Shown: one piece after another, positions 6,971-15,119 of the stretch
Layout: the number at the start of each line of letters is the position of its first letter
How positions within the stretch are numbered: position 1 is the first letter of the stretch
Source: RGIG7300 sp045133915
GTDB lineage: Bacteria > Bacillota > Clostridia > Oscillospirales > CAG-272
NCBI GenBank assembly: GCA_045133915.1
Contig: JBGUUX010000080.1
Location: forward strand, 1-18,756
Direction of reading: 5' to 3'
DNA: 18,756 nucleotides
The notes under the pieces: generated by a model
Seen by the model: the letters and a program-made list of their open reading frames with translations, nothing else
The model's database searches: none
Told to the model about the DNA's origin: nothing
Program-made: the position numbers and the translations under genes

Positions 6971-9310
6971 ATGAAAATAGGTATACTGACGTTCCACCGC
7001 AGTATCAACTACGGTGCGTACATGCAGTCCTTAGCGCTCTCCCACGAGATCAAGGAGCGTTTTCCTTCTCTTGAGGTAGAGATCATAGATTATACCAGTC
7101 TGGCCATGGAAAAGAACTATAAGGTCAGATTTAAACCGAAGATGATCAAGGATCCCCTTGAGTTCTTCCGTAAGATAAAGCGCAAAAAGGTCTTTCGTGA
7201 CTCGCTTAAGTATCTTCCTCTCTCGCCCGAGCATATCATCGAGGATGACTGCGGCAGGGTGTTTGAGTATATAAGGGACAGATACGACTGCGTTGTTGTA
7301 GGCTCTGACGCCGTATGGAACTGGATAAAGCGAGGCTTCCCAAATCCCTATCTTCTTGATATCGGAGAGGGCGTTACAAAGTTAAGCTACGCCGCTTCCG
7401 CCTTTGGTATGGGCATGGAGCATCTTAACGAAGAGCGTAAGGCTTTCTTCGGCAGATCCCTTGAGGGCTTCAGATATATCGGTGTCCGTGACGGATATAC
7501 CGATAAGCTGGTACATACCTGCGCTCCCGACGTCGCTACCAACTTTAACTGTGACCCCACGGCTTTTCTTGACCTTGATTATGTATACAAGCGTCTTGGT
7601 ACTACCCGTGAGGAGTTCAAAAAGAAGATATACAAGAAATACAATATCCCCGAGGATAAGCGTCTTATCTGTATCATGGGTACTAACCGCAATCTGGTTA
7701 AAAAGCTTAAGGCAAAGTACCGTGATACCCACCGTGTTATAGCGGTGTTCAGCGCAACAGGGGCGGAGGATGCCTTCCTCTCCGACGTTAACCCCCTTGA
7801 GTGGTCCTTGGTGTTCGGTCTTTGTGACCTGACCCTGACCAACTTCTTCCACGGAACCCTTCTTTCTATCCGTAACTCTACTCCCGTTATCTCTATCGAC
7901 CATACAGACTTTGGCGTTAAGTACAAGGGTAAGCTTCAGGATGCTCTTGAAAAGATGGGACTTTCCGACTGCTTCTTTACTCTGTCCGACGCTATGGCAG
8001 ACGACTGGAAAACGGTGGTTAAAAAGGCAGAGGAGCTTATAGCGGATAAGGAAATCAGAAATATAATCGACAATAACCGCCGTCATATGGCGGCATCAAG
8101 CGAGAGCTTCTTTGATGCTCTGGCAGATATAGCGGGACTTGAAAACCAAAAGAAGGAAGTCCCCGAAATGATAGTGAGAAAAAGACCCTTTGAGTTCACT
8201 CACAAGATCAGATGCACAGGCTGTATGCTCTGTGCAGAAAAGTGTCCCAACGGCGCCATAAGCATCGTTAAAAGAAGAGGCTTCTTTGCTCCCGTGATCG
8301 ACGAAACTAAGTGTACCAAGTGCGGTGCGTGTATGAAGCTCTGTCCCGTAAATGCGCCAAAGCATGACACAGAGCCGAAAAAGATCGTAGCTTTGTGTGA
8401 CAAGGATGCTGAGGCAAGAAAGAATTCTTCCTCGGGCGGTGCTGCAGGACTGTTAGCCAAAAGCTTTTTTGAAAAGGGCGGCGTTGTGTCAGGTGTTATC
8501 TACCGTGATATGAAGCCTGTCCACGCAATCGCGCGCAATATGGACGAGTTCAAGGCTATGCACGGCTCCAAGTACGTTCAGGCGGCTATGGGTGATATAT
8601 ACACCGAGCTTAAAGCCGAGCTTGAAAAGGGCACACCCGTACTTGCAACAGGTACACCCTGTCAGATAGCGGCAATAAAGACTTATTTCGGCGACAAATA
8701 CGATAACCTCTATACCTGTGACCTTATATGCCACGGCGTACAGAGTCCTCACGTGTTTGAGGAATATATAAAAGAGCTTGAAGCTAAAAATGGCAAGAAG
8801 GTCACAGACTTTAAGTTCCGTGACAAGACCAACGGCTGGAAAAAGAGTAATGTAAAGGTTACCTTTGAGGACGGTCAAGAACTTATAATGACCCGTGCCG
8901 AATGCGACTATTTTGAATATTTCAATTACGTTCGTCAGAGCTGTTACCGTTGTCACTTCAGAGGCTTCAACAACTATTCCGACGTCACTATCGGTGACTA
9001 TTGGGGAATAGAGACCCTGACTGAAGAGTTTAACGACGACAAGGGCGTATCTATAATGATATGTCATAACCCCAAGGGCGAAGCGATGCTTAGCTCAATA
9101 AAGGATGCCAAGATAGTGGACTCTAACAGGGAACACGCAATAAAGACCCATAAAAAGCTTATTGCCTCTATACCCACACCTCCTCCGAGAAACGGATTTT
9201 TCCGTACTCTTGACGCCGAGGGTTACGTTGGGGCTAAGAAGTTCTATAAAAACAAAACAAGACTTTACAAGATCAAGGTAAAAATTAAGAAAATGTTAGG
9301 TGGTAAATGA
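6971..9310 (+). CDS. Fusion: polysaccharide pyruvyltransferase-like domain + 2x[4Fe-4S] ferredoxin/FrhB-like domain
   Basis: This 779-residue protein holds two families. Residues about 1-390 match the polysaccharide pyruvyltransferase family: ILTFHRSINYGAYMQSLAL at the N-terminus, VVGSDAVWNW near 110, LSYAASAFG near 140 and TNFFHGTLLSI with H294. Residues 410-462 carry two CX2CX2CX3C clusters (C415, C418, C421, C425; C448, C451, C454, C458), as in 2[4Fe-4S] ferredoxins. The rest matches F420-hydrogenase/dehydrogenase beta subunit (FrhB) domains: NSSSGG (485-490), GTPCQ (561-565), CDLICHG (583-589), CYRC (658-661) and IGDYWG (674-679). No frameshift is visible at the junction. These families often occur as adjacent genes in clostridial polysaccharide loci (recollection, not checked here). 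The FrhB half probably binds flavin or a deazaflavin; its substrate is unknown. Confidence 0.9.
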   Translation: MKIGILTFHRSINYGAYMQSLALSHEIKERFPSLEVEIIDYTSLAMEKNYKVRFKPKMIKDPLEFFRKIKRKKVFRDSLKYLPLSPEHIIEDDCGRVFEYIRDRYDCVVVGSDAVWNWIKRGFPNPYLLDIGEGVTKLSYAASAFGMGMEHLNEERKAFFGRSLEGFRYIGVRDGYTDKLVHTCAPDVATNFNCDPTAFLDLDYVYKRLGTTREEFKKKIYKKYNIPEDKRLICIMGTNRNLVKKLKAKYRDTHRVIAVFSATGAEDAFLSDVNPLEWSLVFGLCDLTLTNFFHGTLLSIRNSTPVISIDHTDFGVKYKGKLQDALEKMGLSDCFFTLSDAMADDWKTVVKKAEELIADKEIRNIIDNNRRHMAASSESFFDALADIAGLENQKKEVPEMIVRKRPFEFTHKIRCTGCMLCAEKCPNGAISIVKRRGFFAPVIDETKCTKCGACMKLCPVNAPKHDTEPKKIVALCDKDAEARKNSSSGGAAGLLAKSFFEKGGVVSGVIYRDMKPVHAIARNMDEFKAMHGSKYVQAAMGDIYTELKAELEKGTPVLATGTPCQIAAIKTYFGDKYDNLYTCDLICHGVQSPHVFEEYIKELEAKNGKKVTDFKFRDKTNGWKKSNVKVTFEDGQELIMTRAECDYFEYFNYVRQSCYRCHFRGFNNYSDVTIGDYWGIETLTEEFNDDKGVSIMICHNPKGEAMLSSIKDAKIVDSNREHAIKTHKKLIASIPTPPPRNGFFRTLDAEGYVGAKKFYKNKTRLYKIKVKIKKMLGGK

Positions 9311-10536
9311 TGTCTAAAATCAATGTTATCGGATTAGGCTATATCGGACTCCCCACAGCGCTTATGTTCGCTTCTCACGGTGTTGAGGTAGTGGGCACAG
9401 ACTATAACAAGGAGCTTGTTGACACCCTTAATCAGGGCAAGACTACCTTTGACGAAAAGGGCTTGGACGAGCTTTTTGCAGATGCTCTCGGCAAGGGCAT
9501 ACAGTTCTCCACAGAGTATATATCTACCGATATGTATATCGTGGCAGTGCCCACACCCTATGACAAGAAGAGCAAGAAGATAGACCCCTGCTACGTTATA
9601 GCGGCGGTAAAGAAGGTCATGGAGGTATGTCCCAAGGGCGCTACCGTGGTACTGGAGTCTACCGTATCTCCCGGTACTATGGACCGCTTTGTAAGACCTA
9701 TCATCGAAGAAAACGGTTTTAAGATAGGTGAGGACATCAATCTGGTTCACGCTCCCGAGCGTATCATCCCCGGAAATATGGTCTACGAGCTTGAGCATAA
9801 CAGCCGTACCATCGGCGCTGACGACAGAGCTATAGGCGAAAAGGTAAAGGAGCTTTATTCTTCCTTCTGTAAGGGCGAGATAGTAGTTACCGACATCCGT
9901 ACCGCCGAGATGACAAAGGTGGTAGAGAACACCTACCGCGATATCAACATCGCCTTTGCAAACGAGCTTGCAAAGATCTGCCGCTTTGACAATATGGACG
10001 TTTACGAGATCATCCGTATTGCCAACAAGCATCCCCGTGTAAACATACTTACCCCCGGTCCCGGTGTAGGCGGTCACTGTATCTCTGTTGACCCCTGGTT
10101 CCTTGTGGGTGATTATCCCGGACTTGCAAACATCGTTCTCGCAGCCCGTAAGATAAACGACTCTATGCCCGAGTTCGTTCTTAAGCGCATCTCCACCATT
10201 ATGAAGGAGCACGGTATCACCGACCCCGCAAAGGTAGGCATCTACGGTATGACCTATAAGGAAAACGTAGACGATATACGTGAGAGCCCCACAATGCAGA
10301 TGCTTGAGTGTATGCAGAAGCACCTTGCTCACGGTGTCAAGATATACGACCCCTACGTAACCAAGGATCTGGTAGATAATCAGTATCACGATTTTGATCA
10401 GTTCCTTTCCGACGTTGAGATAGTAGTTATCATGGTAGGCCACGATGAGATAAAGGCCGCTGACGATAAGCTTAAGGATAAGATAATACTCGACACCAGA
10501 AACGTATGCAAGCTTGAAGGAGTTTATAAATTATAA
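9307..10536 (+). CDS. wecC: UDP-N-acetyl-D-mannosamine dehydrogenase (UDP-ManNAcA-forming)
   Basis: This 409-residue protein has the three-domain UDP-sugar dehydrogenase layout. INVIGLGYIGLP gives the GxGxxG NAD site (G9, G11, G14). The central domain has TAEMTKVVENTYRDINIAFANEL and ANKHPRVNILTPGPGVGGHCISVDPWF is split around catalytic C258. The C-terminal UDP-binding domain contains YKENVDDIRESP. The central signature matches WecC rather than the WbpO/TviB or Ugd types, so the reaction should be UDP-ManNAc + 2 NAD+ to UDP-ManNAcA. The start may be ATG 9307 (ATGA overlap with the preceding stop) or ATG 9310. The site AGGTGG (9298-9303) is better spaced for 9310 (6 nt rather than 3). Confidence 0.93.
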   Translation: MMSKINVIGLGYIGLPTALMFASHGVEVVGTDYNKELVDTLNQGKTTFDEKGLDELFADALGKGIQFSTEYISTDMYIVAVPTPYDKKSKKIDPCYVIAAVKKVMEVCPKGATVVLESTVSPGTMDRFVRPIIEENGFKIGEDINLVHAPERIIPGNMVYELEHNSRTIGADDRAIGEKVKELYSSFCKGEIVVTDIRTAEMTKVVENTYRDINIAFANELAKICRFDNMDVYEIIRIANKHPRVNILTPGPGVGGHCISVDPWFLVGDYPGLANIVLAARKINDSMPEFVLKRISTIMKEHGITDPAKVGIYGMTYKENVDDIRESPTMQMLECMQKHLAHGVKIYDPYVTKDLVDNQYHDFDQFLSDVEIVVIMVGHDEIKAADDKLKDKIILDTRNVCKLEGVYKL

Positions 10537-10549
10537 GGGGCGAAGCCCC
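10537..10549 (+). repeat. Short G-C hairpin after wecC
   Basis: GGGGC-GAA-GCCCC forms a perfect 5-bp stem starting directly after the wecC stop codon. No T tract follows, so it is not a standard terminator. It lies in the 78-nt gap, the only internal spacing over 15 nt between 1931 and 16300, and might stabilise an mRNA 3' end or tune the downstream genes. Confidence 0.6.
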
Positions 10550-10593
10550 CGGCTATACATGCCTTGAATATGTGCGAACAAACCACACGAAAT

Positions 10594-10614
10594 GGAGAAT
10601 AATAAAAGATTATT
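10594..10614 (+). promoter_or_regulatory. Distant ribosome site with intervening A/T hairpin
   Basis: The only good Shine-Dalgarno for wecB is GGAG (10594-10597), 17 nt before ATG 10615. The whole gap is a perfect inverted repeat: AATAAT (10598-10603), loop AAAAG, ATTATT (10609-10614). Folding would bring GGAG next to the start codon. The stem is pure A-T and weak, so translation may depend on local conditions. The arms are visible; the effect is inferred. Confidence 0.5.
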
Positions 10615-11706
10615 ATGAAAAAAGTAATGTTAGTATTCGGTACAAGACCCGAGGCAATAAAGATGTGTCCCCTTGTACTTGAACTTAAGTCAAGAAAGAA
10701 TATAGAGACCTTGGTATGCGTTACAGGTCAGCACAGACAGATGCTTGATCAGGTGCTTGACGCATTTGGTGTAGAGCCCGACTATGACCTTTCCATCATG
10801 AAGGACAAGCAGACTCTCTTTGACGTTACCACAAATATCCTTAACACCATAAAAGAGGTTCTGGAGAAGGAAAAGCCCGACGTAGTTCTGGTTCACGGCG
10901 ATACCTCTACCACCTTTGTTACCGCGCTTGCATGCTTCTATCTGCAGATTCCCGTAGGTCACGTTGAGGCAGGTCTTCGTACATACAATATCTATTCACC
11001 CTATCCCGAAGAGTTTAACCGTCAGGCGGTTGGCATTATATCTCAGTACAATTTTGCTCCCACCGAAATGTCAAAGGAAAACCTCCTGCGTGAGGGCAAG
11101 GATCCCGCAAGCATTTACGTAACAGGTAATACCGCAATCGACGCGCTTAAGACCACAGTCCGTGACGACTATACTCACCCCGAGCTTGAGTGGGCAGAGG
11201 GCAGCCGCCTTATCATGATAACCGCACACCGCCGTGAGAACCTTGGCGAGCCTATGCGCAATATGTTCCGTGCTATCCGCCGTATTATCGACGAGCATCC
11301 CGACATCAAGGCTATCTACCCCATCCATATGAATCCCGTTGTCCGTGAGGCTGCAAACGAGATCCTTGGCGGTGACGACCGTATCCGTATCATCGAGCCC
11401 CTTGAGGTTCTTGATTTCCATAACTTCCTTGCGCGCTCTTATATGATCCTTACCGACAGCGGCGGAATTCAGGAGGAGGCTCCTTCTCTGGGCAAACCCG
11501 TACTCGTTATGCGTGACACTACCGAGCGTCCCGAGGGTATAGCGGCAGGTACACTTAAGCTTGTTGGTACAGACGAGCAGGTTATCTACGATAACTTCAA
11601 GCTTCTTCTTACCGACGAAAAGGAATATAACAAGATGAGTCAGGCATCCAACCCCTACGGTGACGGCTTTGCCTGCAAGCGTATAGCAGACATTCTGGAG
11701 GCATAA
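10615..11706 (+). CDS. wecB: UDP-N-acetylglucosamine 2-epimerase (non-hydrolysing)
   Basis: This 363-residue protein is the usual length for bacterial WecB/MnaA. Motifs in order are VFGTRPEAIKM at the N-terminus, VHGDTSTTFV (about 95-104), GHVEAGLRTY (about 117-126), ITAHRRENLG (about 200-209), HMNPVVRE (about 239-246) and LTDSGGIQEEAPSLGKPVL (about 279-297), followed by RDTTERPEG, the UDP-binding end of the site. It interconverts UDP-GlcNAc and UDP-ManNAc in the cytoplasm and directly feeds the WecC-type dehydrogenase upstream. A 78-nt gap precedes it, unlike the near-zero gaps elsewhere. The next gene starts 2 nt after its stop. Confidence 0.96.
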   Translation: MKKVMLVFGTRPEAIKMCPLVLELKSRKNIETLVCVTGQHRQMLDQVLDAFGVEPDYDLSIMKDKQTLFDVTTNILNTIKEVLEKEKPDVVLVHGDTSTTFVTALACFYLQIPVGHVEAGLRTYNIYSPYPEEFNRQAVGIISQYNFAPTEMSKENLLREGKDPASIYVTGNTAIDALKTTVRDDYTHPELEWAEGSRLIMITAHRRENLGEPMRNMFRAIRRIIDEHPDIKAIYPIHMNPVVREAANEILGGDDRIRIIEPLEVLDFHNFLARSYMILTDSGGIQEEAPSLGKPVLVMRDTTERPEGIAAGTLKLVGTDEQVIYDNFKLLLTDEKEYNKMSQASNPYGDGFACKRIADILEA

Positions 11707-11708
11707 TC

Positions 11709-12683
11709 ATGGGTTACAGACATTTGAAGTTTGATGAAGGAACTACCTTTCTCGTAACAGGCGGCGCAGGCTTTATCGGTTCTAACCTCTGCGAGGCAAT
11801 ACTTGATATGGGATACAAGGTAAGATGCCTTGACGACCTTTCTACAGGTAAGCAGGAAAACGTAGATCTCTTTATCGACAACCCCAACTACACCTTTATC
11901 AAGGGTGATATCCGTGACCTTGACACTTGTCTTAAGGCTACAGAGGGTGTTGACTACGTACTCAATCAGGCTGCATGGGGTTCTGTTCCCAGAAGCATCA
12001 AGATGCCTCTGCTCTACGAGGAGATCAATATCAGAGGTACCCTCAATATGATGGAGGCTTCCGCACAGAACGGTGTAAAGAAGTTCGTTTACGCTTCCTC
12101 GTCCTCCGTATACGGCGACGAGCCCAATCTTCCTAAGTACGAGGGCAGAGAAGGCAATCTCCTTTCTCCCTACGCGCTTACCAAGCACGTGTGCGAGGAG
12201 TACGGCAGACAGTATACTCTTCACTACGGTCTTGACACCTACGGCCTTCGTTACTTCAACGTATTCGGCCGCCGTCAGACACCCGACGGAGCGTATGCTG
12301 CGGTTATTCCCAAGTTTATCAAGATGCTTATGAACGGTGAGCAGCCTACCATCAACGGTGACGGTAAGCAGAGCCGCGACTTTACCTATATCGAAAACGT
12401 TATCGAGGCTAACTTAAAGGCTTGTAAGGCTGACCACAAGTATGCGGGTCAGGCGTTCAACGTAGCTTACGGCGGCAGAGAATACCTCATTGACGTTTAC
12501 TATAACCTTACCGAGGCTCTGGGCGTTGACATCGAGCCCAACTTCGGTCCCGACCGCGCAGGTGACATCAAGCACTCTAACGCCGATATTTCAAAGGCTC
12601 GTGAGATGCTTGGTTATGACCCCGACTACAGCTTTGCCGACGGTATCAAGCTGGCTATCGAATGGTATAAAAACAATATTTGA
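11709..12683 (+). CDS. SDR-family UDP-N-acetylhexosamine 4-epimerase (WbpP-like)
   Basis: This 324-residue extended short-chain dehydrogenase has the NAD site TGGAGFIG (17-24), VLNQAAWGSVPRS, the catalytic region YASSSSVYG (128-136) and Y155-x3-K159 in SPYALTK. LRYFNVFGRRQTPDGAYAAV and DFTYIENV follow. This pattern is close to WbpP/TviC UDP-GlcNAc C4-epimerases, including NQAA-GSVPRS, with Trp where WbpP has Leu. The likely reaction is UDP-GlcNAc to UDP-GalNAc; epimerisation of the matching uronates is a close alternative. GGAGG (11697-11701) lies 7 nt before the ATG. It supplies a second acetamido-sugar donor beside UDP-ManNAcA. Confidence 0.87.
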   Translation: MGYRHLKFDEGTTFLVTGGAGFIGSNLCEAILDMGYKVRCLDDLSTGKQENVDLFIDNPNYTFIKGDIRDLDTCLKATEGVDYVLNQAAWGSVPRSIKMPLLYEEINIRGTLNMMEASAQNGVKKFVYASSSSVYGDEPNLPKYEGREGNLLSPYALTKHVCEEYGRQYTLHYGLDTYGLRYFNVFGRRQTPDGAYAAVIPKFIKMLMNGEQPTINGDGKQSRDFTYIENVIEANLKACKADHKYAGQAFNVAYGGREYLIDVYYNLTEALGVDIEPNFGPDRAGDIKHSNADISKAREMLGYDPDYSFADGIKLAIEWYKNNI

Positions 12684-12697
12684 TTTAAGGAGTTTGT

Positions 12698-13999
12698 ATG
12701 ACTCGTAACCCTGGCTTGGAAATGCCATCAATGACAAATAAATATAGCTTTTTTAAGCTGTTGTCAATACTCTGTCTTTCACTGTATATATGCAGTCTCT
12801 ACGTAATAGCTTATTCGTCGTATACGTTTATTTGCGACATTCTGTTCCTTGGATCTCTTGGTTTTTCGCTTCTGAACTTCATTCTTTCCAAGGAGTCCTT
12901 TAAGCTGGACGTTACGTTTTTCTGTCTCTTGATGTTTGTGTGTTATGCAATGATAACTACCTTCTGGGCAGAATGTGAAACAGAAGTGTTCGGCATGATA
13001 TTGACCTTGATCCAGCTGTTCGGTTTTTACATTATAGTAAGAATGAATATAGCTGACGAGAGAGATTTGCGTTTTGTACTTTGGGCAATATATATAGGTG
13101 CGCTCTTGATGTGTATCTATACTATAATCTTCTACGGTCCTGCCGAGATATTCTCAAGAATCCTTGAGGGCAGACGTATAGGACAGGAGATCAATCAGGT
13201 TAACGCTATGGGAACGTACTGTACTATTTTCGGTATTATGTCCCTTTACTTTATCATCTACGAAAAGATGTATTGGTGCTGGGCGGTGCTTCCCGTTATG
13301 GTGTTCGTTCTTTTGGGTTGCGGAAGCCGAAAAGCATTTTTGCTGATGGCGCTATCCCTTTTGCTTCTCTTTATGTTCAAGTCGAAGAAGGGTATTTTGC
13401 TTCGCTTTATGGCGATAGCCTTTGTGCTTCTTATAGCAGCCTATCTCGTGCTTCAGTTTGCTGACCGAGAGAGCAACTATTTCTTTTACCGTATAGCTCA
13501 GGTATTTGAGATATTCCAAGACAATCAGGCAGAGCTGACAGACGTATCGCTTGCTGACAGAAGCAAAATGATCACCTACGGTCTTGAACTGTGGTCTGAT
13601 AATCCGGTATTTGGTTACGGACCACAGCAGTACGAGCATTTTTACTCTCTGCTTCACGGTTTCCGCCGTCCCCCCCACTGTACCTACGTACAGATACTTG
13701 TAGGCTACGGACTTATAGGCTTTAGCTTTTTCTACAGTATATACGTATTTGTATTTTACAAGCTTATCCCTATGCTCCGTGTCCAGCGAAAGTATTCTAT
13801 ACTGATGGTTACTTTCACCATGGTTTTCCTTGCAAACGATTTTGGCGCCAATATGCTGAACAATAAGTTCCTTTATATGTTCTTCGCCATATATGCGGCT
13901 TATATAGCTATGAAATTAGACAACGAGAAAGGGGAAACGACCAATGAAATTTTTAATGTCGGCACAGCGGTTCCATACAAATCAGGCTCCGATATGTAA
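12698..13999 (+). CDS. Wzy-type polysaccharide polymerase / O-antigen ligase-like membrane protein
   Basis: This 433-residue, strongly hydrophobic protein should have about 10-12 transmembrane helices, beginning near residue 18. It has the Wzy_C/WaaL-type layout: a stretch of helices, then a large outside loop with NPVFGYGPQQYEHF and HCTYVQILVGYGLIGF (about 305-345), the usual G-x-G plus His-containing site. It would polymerise lipid-linked repeat units delivered by the Wzx protein. AAGGAG (12687-12692) lies 5 nt before the ATG. The last 18 codons overlap the next gene (13944-13999), so the C-terminal tail is encoded twice. The sequence alone cannot separate polymerase from ligase, but a Gram-positive context favours polymerase. 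Confidence 0.85.
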   Translation: MTRNPGLEMPSMTNKYSFFKLLSILCLSLYICSLYVIAYSSYTFICDILFLGSLGFSLLNFILSKESFKLDVTFFCLLMFVCYAMITTFWAECETEVFGMILTLIQLFGFYIIVRMNIADERDLRFVLWAIYIGALLMCIYTIIFYGPAEIFSRILEGRRIGQEINQVNAMGTYCTIFGIMSLYFIIYEKMYWCWAVLPVMVFVLLGCGSRKAFLLMALSLLLLFMFKSKKGILLRFMAIAFVLLIAAYLVLQFADRESNYFFYRIAQVFEIFQDNQAELTDVSLADRSKMITYGLELWSDNPVFGYGPQQYEHFYSLLHGFRRPPHCTYVQILVGYGLIGFSFFYSIYVFVFYKLIPMLRVQRKYSILMVTFTMVFLANDFGANMLNNKFLYMFFAIYAAYIAMKLDNEKGETTNEIFNVGTAVPYKSGSDM

Positions 14000-15119
14000 G
14001 GCGCTTCAGGAGGACGGCCACGAGGTAAAATTCTTTGTTCAGGCACGGGGCATGGCAGAAGACCATACAGTACTTGAGCCCACACAGATGAAGCTTTCTC
14101 TTATAGGCAAACTTATTGACCGTCACCTTAAAAAGAAATATGATGCTACCACCTACGAGAGTATGCTTACCGAACGTTTTATCCCCTCGCTTTGGTGGAC
14201 CTATAAAGAGGTAAAAAAGTATAATCCCGACGTGGCGGTTATACGTTACCGTATGCCCTATACCATGGTGCTTAACCTTGCCTGCAAACTTGCGGGTGTA
14301 AAGGTGCGTATCCTCTATAATCAGACAGGACTTTACACAAACAAGAACCAAAAACTGTCGTTGAAGAAAAAACTCATTTTTTCTATGTTCCCCAAGGTTC
14401 GTATGACCACGGTGAAGATCCATGACGTATTTGATCTCAAGTACCGTGCCGATGAATTTCATATCCTTCCTCACGAATATTTTCTTCCTTATGTACACGA
14501 GCCCAATCCTGAGGCTGAGGAACGAGATTATTTCAAGGGAGGGTTACTCAATATTCTTGACGTTGGTAAATACCGTCCCTATAAAAACCATTTCGTTCTT
14601 GTGAAAGCGGTAAAGGTTATGAAGGACCGGGGAGACTTAAAGGATATTCATTTTACAATTATAGGTCAGGCAGGCACTCCCGAAGAAAACAAATATTACG
14701 AGGATCTTCAGCAATGTGCAAGGGATAATGGTGTGTACGAATATTTCACCTTCCGTACGCAGATACCTTATCACGAGATGAAAAAGCTTTATATCGAGAA
14801 CGACGTGTTCATACTGACCTCCAAGGAGGAACAGGCAAGTATTGCTATACTTGAATCTATGGCGAGCGGTCTTTGTGCGGTCAGCACAAATCTTAACGGT
14901 ACGGCTCATTATATAACCGAGGGCTCTGACGGTTTCTTCTTTGAAACAGACAATCCCGAGAGTCTTGCCGATACTCTGAAATATATTTCAGATAACCGTG
15001 AACAGGTTCCTACCTGGGGTAAGAATGCCCTTCAATCTATCAAGGACAATTACATGTATAAAAATTACAAAGCAGCACTTTCCGAAGTATTACATAAAGA
15101 ATATGGAGTGACTTTATAA
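13944..15119 (+). CDS. GT4-family glycosyltransferase
   Basis: This 391-residue GT-B enzyme begins MKFLMSAQRFHTNQAPICKA. Its C-terminal domain has LDVGKYRPYKNHFVLVKAV (about 197-215), FTIIGQAGTPEE and the donor site with E296-x7-E304 (EQASIAILE), followed by SGLCAVSTNLNGTAHYI, a standard GT4 ending. It likely adds one sugar of the repeat unit. The start overlaps the polymerase gene by 56 nt. It is supported by GGGG (13931-13934) 9 nt upstream and by the complete N-terminal Rossmann-like strand. The sugar donor is unknown. The following kinase gene begins at its stop codon (TAATG). Confidence 0.9.
   Translation: MKFLMSAQRFHTNQAPICKALQEDGHEVKFFVQARGMAEDHTVLEPTQMKLSLIGKLIDRHLKKKYDATTYESMLTERFIPSLWWTYKEVKKYNPDVAVIRYRMPYTMVLNLACKLAGVKVRILYNQTGLYTNKNQKLSLKKKLIFSMFPKVRMTTVKIHDVFDLKYRADEFHILPHEYFLPYVHEPNPEAEERDYFKGGLLNILDVGKYRPYKNHFVLVKAVKVMKDRGDLKDIHFTIIGQAGTPEENKYYEDLQQCARDNGVYEYFTFRTQIPYHEMKKLYIENDVFILTSKEEQASIAILESMASGLCAVSTNLNGTAHYITEGSDGFFFETDNPESLADTLKYISDNREQVPTWGKNALQSIKDNYMYKNYKAALSEVLHKEYGVTL

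Noticed and set aside
9334..10443. Long minus-strand open frame (369 codons) opposite wecC
   Set aside because: It lies wholly within a strongly recognised gene, has no ribosome site or promoter that I can see, and its translation has no recognisable domain. It is a by-product of codon bias on the opposite strand.
10570..10581. Shared TATGTGCGAAC at about 10570 and 18723
   Set aside because: An 11-base match between two sites is expected by chance in a window of this length, and the flanks differ.
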